From Gnetum montanum (Eukaryota > Streptophyta > Gnetopsida > Gnetales > Gnetaceae), in contig MNCI01007569.1 in NCBI GenBank assembly GCA_015680685.1, positions 301,241 through 365,240 on the forward strand: 64,000 bases of DNA. The letters are read 5' to 3'. A program made the position numbers and the translations under genes. Below the pieces are notes generated by a model. It did not search any database, had not been told where the DNA came from, and was given only the letters and a program-made list of their open reading frames with translations. Shown here one piece after another: positions 12,001-24,000 of the stretch. Numbering within the stretch: the first letter of the stretch is position 1; every line of letters begins with the position of its first letter.

Positions 12001-15000
12001 ATTATAGCCATGGAGTTTCTTCTCAGCTTTGAGATCCAAATCAAAAGACTCATTGAAGGTTTGAGGATCATAGAAGGTGAGCTCTTGCTGGAATTCCTTC
12101 TTCAATTCACCTTGAAAGTTTGAAGGTTGTTCATGTTCATCCAAATAGACTTTAGCTTGCTGAAAAGCTTTGCAAAAATCCATGTAATATTTCTTTACAC
12201 TTTTGTCACTTTGTCTCATATATTTCAGCCTTTGAATTGCTTCTTTTCTATGATGAGACTTTTCAAATCTTTCCTTGACAATAAATTGCATAAGAGACCA
12301 ATCTTTAATAAGAGTACCATTGCTTACTACATAAGCATGACTTCTTTTTCTCTCCATACTTGTGCCATACCTTCAAGCTTAGCTTTAGTATATGAGAGCT
12401 TTTGATGATCTTCAAGTTCAAACTATTTGTTCAACATTTTAAGCCAGGAGAGAAAAGAATTCAGTACCTTCCATTCCATTGAAGGTTTTGACTTCAACAT
12501 GAGGCAATCTAGAAGCATGCTTGAATTCTGTAGCAAGAGTAAGCTCAATGCCATGCCTTGAATTCATGTGAGGCTTTGAAGAAAGTTATTTCTTCCCCTT
12601 CCTTGGAAAGTTGAAGCCTTGAGACTTCTTGTCAACACTTGGAGCATGGAGAACATCTTCATCTTGTTCATCATTCTCTCCAGAGTCTTCATTGTCAAAA
12701 GGAATGTCATTTTCAAGAGGAGGCATGGATGAATGTCTTGAAGAAGCCATTGGTGAAGATTCTCTTGACTAGATATCTTTAGTGAAGAAGCATGTCCTTG
12801 ATTCTCTTCTAGCTTTTCAAGTTTTTCAACAATGTACTTGAAAGCATTTCTGATGTCTTCCATGTTTTTGGCAAAATCTTAGACCATTTTCTTTGTTGGT
12901 GCCATGGTAAAATTTACAAAGATCTAGAAGCAAATGTGAACGATCAAGAGTATTCAAGGTGAACAAGTAAGGATTACTCAAGTCTTAGTAGAAATGGGTT
13001 CAATATTTTCAAACCCAAGCTATTTCAAACAAATGGGTGTTATAATCCACGATTATTTTCCAATACCTGAATCAAATGACCAAATTGATGATCAAAGGAG
13101 TTCTTAAAACCCTAAGTGTAATATCCATTCATAGGGAGCAAGAGTTAGCACCCGAAGCCCCCCAAAAAGAAAGCTAGTTGAAAGAAGAAAATGCCTAGGT
13201 GGCTTTCTTTTTACAACAATCAAACTAACAGTAACTTATAAAATTAAAACGAAATCAACAACACCTAGATCTAGCTCTAAAATAGGTCAATCAATATTAA
13301 TTTTAAGAATTAAGAGATAATTTTATAAAGAAATAGCCATAGTAAAATATCTGTGCAAGATTCATCAGATTAAAAAAAAAATTCAAACTTTTTATTATTC
13401 AGCCTAAAAAGAAATATCTAATCAGGATCATTTACACATTTGTAAACTAAAGAAATGACCACAAAAGTAGATAAATTAATAATCTCATATTTGTTCAATC
13501 ACACAATAATGTTTTATAATTTCCAGCAACACACAAACAAGATCATTTGAAGTTAACTCTTGTAACCTTTTTACCATTAATCATTTAATCAGAAAATTCA
13601 TATGTTCAACAGCGGAGAATAAATAAATCTCAACCATAAAATTAACATCCTAGGTTTTCTCCCACTCCATCAACTTATAGAAAGATATCAAAATCAGACT
13701 TGAGAAGGTATAGAAAAAAAAAGTATAATTCAAGATTCAGATCCAAGATTTATGCATTCAAAGGGGGAGGGTTTATCAACCAAATTTCAACCAAAATCCA
13801 AGAATTCAACAATTATCCATGGGCCCAAGGATACTCTCACTTTCTGCCAATAGTACCAATCCTCATATCAAAGATCCTTGGCCCTTGTTGGCAGTCTTTT
13901 GCCAAAAATGCCCCAAATTGTTATGGGTGTTTTTGAATCATTACAGAAACAACTTTCATCCAAATCATTTAGGTGTGAGAGTGCAGGGGACTGGTGGAGA
14001 GATCCAAAAAAAGTAATAAAGGTTTCAACAATCTAAGCTTACAACAACAATCTAGATAATTTCATACAAGCATTGTGAAGGTGGTTAGGCAAGCAAGAAG
14101 AGAGAAGTTTGAGAAAATCAGCTGTTGTTGGCCATTGGCCATTATCAAACATAACAGAGATGAATCATTTTATCACCTTACTTAGATATCTTACTTACTA
14201 GGAGGAATTATTAGAATATTGGATTACTATGCAGCACTTGTTTTCTTTCTCCTTGCTATCTCTTGTAGCAGCCACAATCTTCACTCCCTTCCTAGCCACA
14301 CTCCCTGTTGCTGTATCCCTTTTTCTTTTGTTCTGCTCAGTGACTTTTTGCCTTGTGTGTTTTTCTGCCTCTCCTCCTCTCCCTATTTGTAGGTGGAATA
14401 AGGGATAATGGATGGTTTCTTGTAATTGACTTCTTGGGAACTGTTCATATTCTTTTCTTTCTTTTTAAAGTTCTCTCTTTTTTTTTTTCAGCAATGAATC
14501 ATGAGTTCAATTCTCTTCATGATCACTATAAAAAAAACCAATAAAATATGTATATTGTAGGTTCAATTCCTAAATCAACAATTTTGACATTTTAGAATTT
14601 AGATTTTGCTAGATCTTAGGTTCAATTCCTCTTGACAATTACAAAACATTCCAACATAATATCTATTTCTTTATCATTTAGAATTGTCATAAGATGCAAG
14701 GAAAGAGTTTTCAAAATAGATTGATGATAAGGGCAGTTCAAGATACATAATCAAATAAGGCACCTTCTTTTTTAGGTCATCAGCAATGTGAATTTTCCCA
14801 TCATCTTACGAGCCTTGAATGTGACCTTTCTACAACAATGGAGAGGATACTTATGCTCTACTATTTTAAACTAAAAAGAGCAATGCATCACATTTAGATA
14901 AAAAAAAAAAAAAAAAATATAAAGCTACAGTATTTGCACACAATATCCCTCATTCATGGGTCAGATTCCTCCAACTTGATTCATAAGTTAAGTTCCGCAA

Positions 15001-18000
15001 TATGAGCATTCTTTTGCATCTCAACATACCTGTTTTAGCTCTTGAGGCACACCTTAGAGCATTGTCCTCTGTTTTTCTTTTGTTTCTCAGCATCTCTGTT
15101 GAAATAGAACAGAAAATACTTTGTTTTCCCATATATTATTTATTATTATTATTTTAAAACATTCCGAGCATGTATTTCAAATCATATTTCTTATGCACAA
15201 AGTATTTAAACATTTAATTATAATACATATAAAAATCTGGTCAACAAATTTATTACTATTCCAATTAGCCATTTCCACCATAGTCCAAACAAAGCACACA
15301 CAAGTTGTCAACAAAACATGCACACAAACACACAGAAAGACTATTACAATTGTTAATGCAAAAGCTCAAGGAGAAGTGGTTCGTTACACAAAGGAGTATG
15401 GAGAATGATACAATGGAAATTGCAAACCAAAATGAAGATCTAAAAGTAATTCCTTGTATTTAAGATGATAATTCTCCACTTGAATTGAATCTTTAATACC
15501 AGTGTGCTTTAATACTAAGCTGATGAGGAGATGGCTTGAATTCTACCATCCAAACACATTCAAGTGCAAAGATGCACCACAATTCATAATTGAACAAAGG
15601 AAGCTTTATTCTTGCTCAAAGGAAATGAATACATTGCACTCCCAAGGATAGATAAGCAATCAATCAAATCCTCACTTGCCTCTCACAATAGAAGGAGAAC
15701 CATCAAGAGGATGATCTCACACTCAATTGCTCAAGAAGAATGCTCACACACTTTTGCAAGTTCTCACACAATGTCAATTGATGTTAGGCTCCTTCTTTTA
15801 GGCCTCTCTCATGCTTTTATAACATATGGAGTAACTTTTGTGCTTCCCTGACCATTGGTATTCCTATAAAATTTTGTGTACTTTTTGAAAACTCAAAATT
15901 CTCCAAGTGGTTCACCTTTGCATTTCCTGGATTGGGACTTGCACTTTGTCACATTGGTAAACTTTGAATATTTTCATTCACTGTTTCTCCTTGGGTTGCA
16001 ACCTGTTGTGGTCTGCATTCTCCAAATTGTGACCTCCTTGGGTTGCAACCTGTTGTGGTCTGCATTTTCCAAATTGTGACCTCCTGTACCTCATAGGTAC
16101 TCGCAAGGAACATCAGAAATTACAAAATTGACCTTGGATTACAAACTGCAGAAAACTGCAATTTGCAGCTGCTCGCAGGGATAGACTGCAGCTGACTGCA
16201 ACCCACAGTGAGCTTGCAGTTGCCTGCCCAACAGCAGAAAAATACACAAACGACTCCAAAAAGACTCCAAATCACAAATACACATATTCTCGTTCTCCTA
16301 GGACACATTGCGGATGATAATTACCTCATAGAGAGTGAGTTGATGTACTGATCAAGCCTCTCAGCCGAAAATACATTCATTTTCAGTTACAATTCTAACC
16401 ACAATATCTTGGGTTGAAGCCAACTGATTGTAAATCATGCTTTCAGAAAAAGACAAAAAAAGAATCTGCCTTTTGATCTGAACAGGTGTTTTGGGTCATC
16501 CTTTTATTTATATTTTATAGGATCCGGTTACTTGGGTAAGTTACAAGATATGCATATTTAGTAATAACAATTTATGACTGTCTTTTACTCTGAAAATTGA
16601 ACCTGCCTACCTTAACTTTTTTTGTTTTTCCTTTTTAAGAAGAAGAAAGAGATTATATGAATAACATAAGATTTGAAGCACAATCAAATTATTCTTGGGA
16701 TCTTGACGACCAACCAGGATGTGAGGATCAAATTTCTGAAAAATAAAATAATTATATTGAGGTACTAATCTTTTCTTAGCCTTGGAAATAAAATTATAGT
16801 TGGGTAAGGATAAAAGCCTTGGGCAGTCAAGTTACATTTTATATATCACATTAACCTTGCAATTTTTATTGGTAGCCATTATATTCTATCTAAATTGATT
16901 TATGTTCCTTAAAAAGTCCTTTGGTTTGTTTTACTGATTCAAGATCACATGTGCTGCAAGCTTTTGTAAAGATTTTAGCATAATAAAATGCTTATTTGTA
17001 GCTGCCCAAACTCTGTTTCAAATATGAGCAATTGTAGGGCAGTGGAAAAAGATATGATTACCATCTTTATGAGCATTCTTACAGAAACAACATCTATTAA
17101 CCACCATGAAAAAGATATGATTACCATCTTCATGAGCATTCTTACAGAAACAACATCTATTAACCACCATCCATCCTCTATTTGACAAATTACGTAGTGT
17201 TAAAATTTTCCCTTTTCATGTCAATTCAAAACAGACATGAATGTTAGGGATTAGACCCACTTGCTTCCGGTGAATAGCTTCTTTATTCACTTGATTTGTG
17301 CATAAAGTATCAACAACCTTTGCTGCTTTGTAAGAATATTTAATTTCCCATAACCAATCCTCACCATCCTAAGATTTCATGCAGCGATTTCTCATCCATG
17401 CACCTACTTTTTTAAGTTGTGTCTGTATTGACTATTTTTTTCATAGAACAGATAAAAAAAATAACCACTTTTCAATTTTTAGTTCATGTTGTAATCTTTT
17501 ATAAGATGACATATAATATCATAATTGGATGTTTGGTTTGTGTCCTAGAAATGGAAGTGCAATATTATGGATTTGTAATTGTTGTTTGATGGCTGTATTC
17601 TAAGATAATCATGCAATCACTGTAGACAAAGTGCAACACTATTTAGATTCATCCTTAAGCTACTAATGAAAAGGTGCCTGCTTTTTTCATTCACATATAT
17701 ATAGATAGAAATATATATAAAGGCATACGTTACTGTACTGTTTGATTTTTCCCCCTCATTCATTCAGGAAATAATCTTTTTTGTAGTTTAATAATGGTCT
17801 CAATCAATTTTGGCCCTACTATGTTACGTTTGATTAGAATTTTAAGATATTCATGATTTGAAAGCTTGAGCTATGCATTTTAGCAAACAATTATGTTGGC
17901 CCTTTTTAATTTCTGTGCACCAAATTGCAGGTATCAACCATTATTTGAGTACTTCCCAGAGTTGACAGATGTGGCCTTCATTGTAGTGGCTGATAATTAT

Positions 18001-21000
18001 GTTACAGATGACAGTGGTACTGGTGTGGTGCATTGTGCACCTGCTTTTGGAGAAGATGATTATCGTGTTTGTGAACAGGCAAATATTGTAAAGAAGGTAT
18101 TATGAGATTTGCGTATGCTTTTCTCTTGTAAACAATAAAATGCCTAATAAGATAAAAAATGGCATCCTTGCATCTGTTTAAGGTGTGGTTCTTTTTATTC
18201 TGTACTCCATTGCAGTAGGGGTATGATGCTAAGCCTATATCCTGAGGTTCACATGAAGTAGGTTTCTAACCTATATCTCACTTATCTGTGTGGATTTGGA
18301 CTTTGATTTATCGCCTCGTTACAAACAAAATATATTTTTATTGAAGCTGAAAATGTAGTAAGAATAATAAATATTTATATTGTTTTTATTACATTGTTCT
18401 TCTTTTCTTATCAATGGTACTATTTTCTTTGGATTTTTTTTTAAATGGCTGTTGTTCTTATTGCCTTTTTAATGTAATTTTAGAATACATTAAAAGTTTC
18501 AATTAGTTAACGTTGCTAACTGTTGTTTTATTTTCTGATGTGCTTACATGATATTGATATTGACAATGTTACTTGTCTTAGGGAGAAGATCTTGTTATCC
18601 CGGTTGATGATGATGGTTGCTTTACAGAAAAGATTGTGGACTTCAGAGGAAAATATGTGAAGGAGGCGGATAAGGGTATCATAGCTACCGTAAAGGTACA
18701 GCTTTCTAGTATTACACAAAGTGAAAATAATTAATGGGGTAATTCTGTAAGGCTGTAAGAAATGAACGTTGAATCTTGAAAATAAAATGAATGCTTAGGT
18801 ATAGTCTTTTCTTGTTAACAGGCTAAAGGGAGATTAGTCAATTCAGGTAGCATAATGCACTCATACCCATTTTGTTGGAGGTCAGATACACCATTGCTTT
18901 ATAGGGCTGTTCCAAGTTGGTAAGTATTTATAAACGAGAGTTTTTATTTGCCTGATATATGCTAACGTGGTACTTTTTTTTTTTTTTAATATCTTAAAGT
19001 AATTATACGCATTTAAGTTTGCATTCTGCATGAGACATGAGACAATGTGACAAAATGAAACTTAACTCAGAGAAACAAATGCTGCTGTATGTTCTATATG
19101 CTTTTATGCATTTTTAAAATTCAACTTTTGTTTTATAATGCCTGCGCAACTGGGAGGTGGTATTGCTTCTTTATGTATATTCTTGAATGTTTAGTTTCAT
19201 TGTTGGCAGGTTTGTTGCTGTGGAGAAAATTAAAGATCAGTTACTAGAGAACAATAGACAAACAACATGGGTTCCTGAATTTGTTAAGGTTACATATTAT
19301 TGCAAGAACCCAAATCATTATGATTTTAAATAAGATGACTTTCATAGATAAAAGATGCATTGTTGAACAATCAACTTGTATAAAGTAGAAGTAATTTTTG
19401 TGATGTTCTGTCTGTAAACATTACTTAGATTTTTTTACTCTCTTGTACTTTCTGAAATAATTTCAGGAAAAGCGTTTCCACAATTGGCTAGAGAATGCAA
19501 GGGATTGGGCAATAAGTCGAAGCAGATTTTGGGGAACTCCCCTTCCTATCTGGATAAGTGAAGATGGAGAGGAAAAAGTTGTTATGGGCTCAATTAAAAA
19601 GCTTGAGGATCTTTCTGGTGAGAAGGTGAGCTGGTTGTTTTTTCCCCCAACATCTGGGTTTGAAATATTGTAGTATGTTTTGACAAAGTCAACAAGTATG
19701 GAAATAATTATCACTTGGTGAATTGGTAATTTGATTTTTGATTTGTTTTTTATTGGTAATCAAGTAGCACTAATGCATTCACTAGTGTTTGTGAAAATAT
19801 GGCCTGTATTTGCTGACTGCATTATGGAATTTTTCTAGTTGGGACAAGGTTCGGATGATGATGATGATTATGGAATTTTTCTAAGACATTGTAATACCAT
19901 ATTGTGCAGGTTACTGATTTGCATCGTGAAAAAATTGATCACATAACAATTCCATCTCAACGAGGCCCCAACTTTGGAGTTCTTCACCGTGTAGATGAAG
20001 TGAGCCTTAATAAATGATATTTTTATTGAATTTCTTTTCTAATTTTTTTCTTTCTAAAGTAAATAAATAAGATGTACTAGTAGTTATATTACAGTTCCAA
20101 ACATTCACTTTGAAACCTATTGTAATGATATCATCCAGATGAAGGTGACTTTAAAGTTTTAGGGCAATATAACGATACTCTGTGACGCTATACTAATAAA
20201 AACTCACTTCTTTTTTGAAAATACGAGGGTGGGTGTACCCTGCCCAGATCCTTCGAGATATTGCCCTTTTTAACTGAAAAAGATTCTAAAGTCCTTTTGT
20301 TTCGGGTGTGAATGTAGTTANCTAGAAGGCGAGGCAGACCTAGGATATAAAATGTTAAACTAACCTTTGTCTTAGTTCATAAGTCTGCACCTAAATAATA
20401 ATAAGGTTCCCTTGGACCAAACATAGAAGGCGCTCTCTCTAAGTTTTAAGTTTGTGCTTAAATAATAATTTTTTTCAAAAGAACCTTAGATGTGAGTATG
20501 TGACATGGTTGACTGAGTGGCCTCCAGACTGCAGCTCTCAGCAATTTCAACCCTTCAACTCATGATCCCAAACCATGAACTTATGCTCAGCTACTACAAA
20601 AATTTATAACTACATTCACACCCGAAACAAAAGGACTTTAGAATCTTTTTCAGTTAAAAAGGGCAATATCTCGAAGGATCTGGGCAGGGTACACCCACCC
20701 TNNNNNNNNNNNNNNNNNNNNNNNNNNNNNNNNNNNNNNNNNNNNNNNNNNNNNNNNNNNNNNNNNNNNNNNNNNNNNNNNNNNNNNNNNNNNNNNNNNN
20801 NNNNNNNNNNNNNNNNNNNNNNNNNNNNNNNNNNNNNNNNNNNNNNNNNNNNNNNNNNNNNNNNNNNNNNNNNNNNNNNNNNNNNNNNNNNNNNNNNNNN
20901 NNNNNNNNNNNNNNNNNNNNNNNNNNNNNNNNNNNNNNNNNNNNNNNNNNNNNNNNNNNNNNNNNNNNNNNNNNNNNNNNNNNNNNNNNNNNNNNNNNNN

Positions 21001-24000
21001 NNNNNNNNNNNNNNNNNNNNNNNNNNNNNNNNNNNNNNNNNNNNNNNNNNNNNNNNNNNNNNNNNNNNNNNNNNNNNNNNNNNNNNNNNNNNNNNNNNNN
21101 NNNNNNNNNNNNNNNNNNNNNNNNNNNNNNNNNNNNNNNNNNNNNNNNNNNAAATTCTCTTGCAGGTATTTGATTGCTGGTTTGAGAGTGGATCTATGCC
21201 CTATGCTTATATTCACTACCCATTTGAGAATTCAAAACTCTTTGAGAGGAATTTCCCTGGCGATTTTGTTGCAGAGGGTCTTGACCAGACTCGTGGATGG
21301 TCAGTAGTGTACACCAGCAAATTTTCTAGCTTATGACATTATTATTGTTTTTTCATTTTGTACTGGTTTAGATAATATTCACGATTGAAGCTGACCTGAC
21401 AATTTTTTCAACTTAATCTGTTTGATCTTTTAGATCCTGATTGTAAACTTTCTATGATTTTCTACGAGGAAACTTTTATAGACTTGCATGTTTTGTTTTC
21501 AACAAAATATCCTGAAATTGTTTGCTGTTGTATTATAGGTTCTACACCCTCATGGTTTTGTCAACGGCTTTATTTGGCAAGCCAGCATTTAAGAATTTGA
21601 TCTGCAATGGTCTTGTATTAGCTGAAGATGGCAAGAAGATGAGCAAAAGACTGAAGAACTATCCACAACCTATTGAAATTATTGATAGCTATGGTGCAGT
21701 AAGTTGGAAAGAACATTTATATTATGTTACGAAATGAACATGGATTTAAAGGGTGCTTAAGGTTTGGCCTCATTGCAATACGTGCCTCTACTTCTATCAG
21801 TGATCTGTGGGTTAAAATCTAACCCAGTTGAGCTGAAATCATCATCCATACTCTATGGTCATCTAGTTTGTTGTTATGAAACTGAAATGGAATTTGCTTA
21901 TATCCACTTAGATGTTCTTGGATCTATTGGATAGACCAGTTTCAGAATTCCTTTCATGGATTTGCTTTTTTTTTTTTTTAAATAAAATAAAATCCATAAC
22001 TTGGTATTGCCCACATGAATGAAAACTGTGACCTGGGGTTTCTATGCCAAGGCTCTACCACTAAGCTAACACCTCATTGTGATACAACATCCCAAAATCA
22101 TAGAAGCCTTTGATGAGATAAAAACCTTCAATAATATTAAGCATGAATATATATATTGAAAACTTAATTGAAACTGCAATTATTTTTATTTTTATTAAAT
22201 ACATAAGCAACTAAATGTTCATAAGGTGTTTTAATTGTTTTTGAACTTAATGAGTCTTGCAAGGTGTCAGTATATTCTGATTTTATTATTTTATTGAGCT
22301 TGGCTTTCTTGAAAACATTTATCTTATTTCGATGTTTTCTTTTTGAAATAATTGAAGGATGCTCTTAGGCTGTACCTTATCAATTCACCAGTTGTACGGG
22401 CAGAGCCTATGAGGTTTAAAAAGGATGGAGTCTTTGGTGTGGTAATGGCCTCTGTCAGAATTTGGATCTTCAGTCAGTTTATTGTGATGTGTCTGTTTAT
22501 CTTTGTCCCATGTTTCATTGGTTCCAGGTTAAAGATGTCTTCCTTCCATGGTACAATGCATATCGGTTCCTTGTACAAAATGTACAAAGGCTAGAGTCAG
22601 AAAGCAACATTTCTTTTAGGCCTTTAGAGCAGAGCATAGTGCGGTCATCAAAAAATGTTCTTGACCAATGGATTAACTCTTCTTGTGAAAGTCTGGTCGA
22701 ATTTGTGCGCAAAGAAATGGATGCTTATCGTCTTTATACGGTATGATATCTTTTACATTTGTCTTTATCGTTGCTTCTAGTGTTGTGAACTTGTATATGA
22801 TATCTTATTGGAAGTTAATAATCCCATTTTTGAAATTCCTTTTCAGGTTGTCCCTTTTCTGCTGAAATTTATAGACAACCTTACAAACATTTATGTACGG
22901 TTTAATCGTAAAAGATTGAAAGGACGGACTGAAGATGATGATTGCCAAATGGCAGTTTCTACACTTTTTTATGTAAGAATTCGTCAGCCAAAAGATTTGT
23001 TTGTTTGTTTGAAATAGCAGAAGGCTCCTTGCATTCATTTAAAACAATTCATTTTGATTTTGTCAGACAAATTACTGAGTGTAAAACATCCAATTTTTAA
23101 TGGATCAAATGTCGTAAATTTTAAAAATGTGCGAATGCCACCACTAAAAAATTGTGAATATGCATGGTTAAATGTAAAAAGGTGACACATTTTCTTTACT
23201 GTTACTTGGTTTAAAAGTTAGAAGTGCTTTAATCAAGTGAAGTATATTTTCTGCCACTATAATGGTGCTTAATGTTACTGCAATTCAAAAGGAATGAAAT
23301 TATAGCTTTCTTGTTGATTAGGTTATGTCGATGATTTTTATCTTTGATTGTCTTCTTCTGACAGGTGCTTTTAGCCACATGCAAGGCAATGTCTCCGTTT
23401 ACTCCTTTTTTCACGGAAGTTTTATACCAGAATTTACGAAGAGTTCTTGGTCCTGAAGCAGAGGAAAGTATTCATTACTGTACTTTCCCAGAAGTTGGTG
23501 GAAAGGTAAATGTTTGTCTTCAAATTTTCCCTATGATTACTATATTCATATCATTATCATCATCATCATCCTAGCCTCATCGCAACTATTTACTATATTC
23601 ATATATAACATGCATATTTGCAATGGCTTTTACAGACTGAGAAGCGGATTGAGGAAAGTGTCACAAGAATGATGACTGTGATTGATTTGGCTCGAAATAT
23701 TCGTGAACGAAATAATAAGCCACTGAAGACACCTCTTAAGTATGTTATATCTGAATTTGAAAGAACTTTTTTTTTTTCGGGTTAATTCCTGCGATTTTTT
23801 AAGTTTGTTTAGTGTTTTCTTCCAGGGAGATGATTGTTGTTCATCCTGATGATGATTTCCTCAGTGACATAAGTGGGAAACTAGGAGAGGTAAGTTGCTG
23901 ACGTTAGATTATTTCATATGGTAATATGACGGTTATACACTTTGTTAAAACAGTTAAAATGTCTCCAAAAGTATACGAGTATTGGAATGAGTTATTTTTT

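Larger units (their letters stand above)
1892..15905 (-). mobile_element. Decayed Ty3/gypsy retrotransposon in intron 1, split by a LINE-bearing insertion
   Basis: Minus-strand order from high to low coordinates: terminal repeat (15905-15521), leader, gag (12905 down to about 11700), protease-like (11569-11285), RT (about 10935-10330), RNase H (about 10350-9850), connection domain, the insertion, integrase (2935-2256), terminal repeat (2305-1892). The gag-PR-RT-RH-INT order is that of Ty3/gypsy (Metaviridae); copia has INT before RT. All frames carry stops and shifts, so the copy is dead. It runs antisense to the host gene. Confidence 0.8.
100..17930 (+). other. 17.8-kb intron of the IleRS gene filled with nested retroelements
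   Basis: Donor GTAAGG at 100 and acceptor TTGCAG ending at 17930 bracket 17,831 bases. It is more than ten times longer than any other visible intron of this gene. Most of it is accounted for by a minus-strand Ty3/gypsy element, a plus-strand LINE inserted in it, an LTR-like segment and a second LINE fragment. The rest (100-1437, 1501-1891, 16330-16930, 17451-17930) is AT-rich sequence in which I see no gene. Confidence 0.88.

Noticed and set aside
14500-14640. Three B-box motifs as a SINE cluster
   Set aside because: No A box or shared body could be found near them. They are kept only as a remark on the leader region.
15991-17170. CRISPR-like array
   Set aside because: The repeats are directly tandem, two units each, without spacers, and the DNA is plant nuclear.
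20226-20701. Foldback transposon with perfect 95-bp arms
   Set aside because: Both arms end at assembly gaps and the arms are perfectly identical. A flipped contig explains it without a new element.
20575-21336. Long open frame across the N gap
   Set aside because: Most of it is undetermined sequence. Only the part from 21166 is coding, as an IleRS exon.
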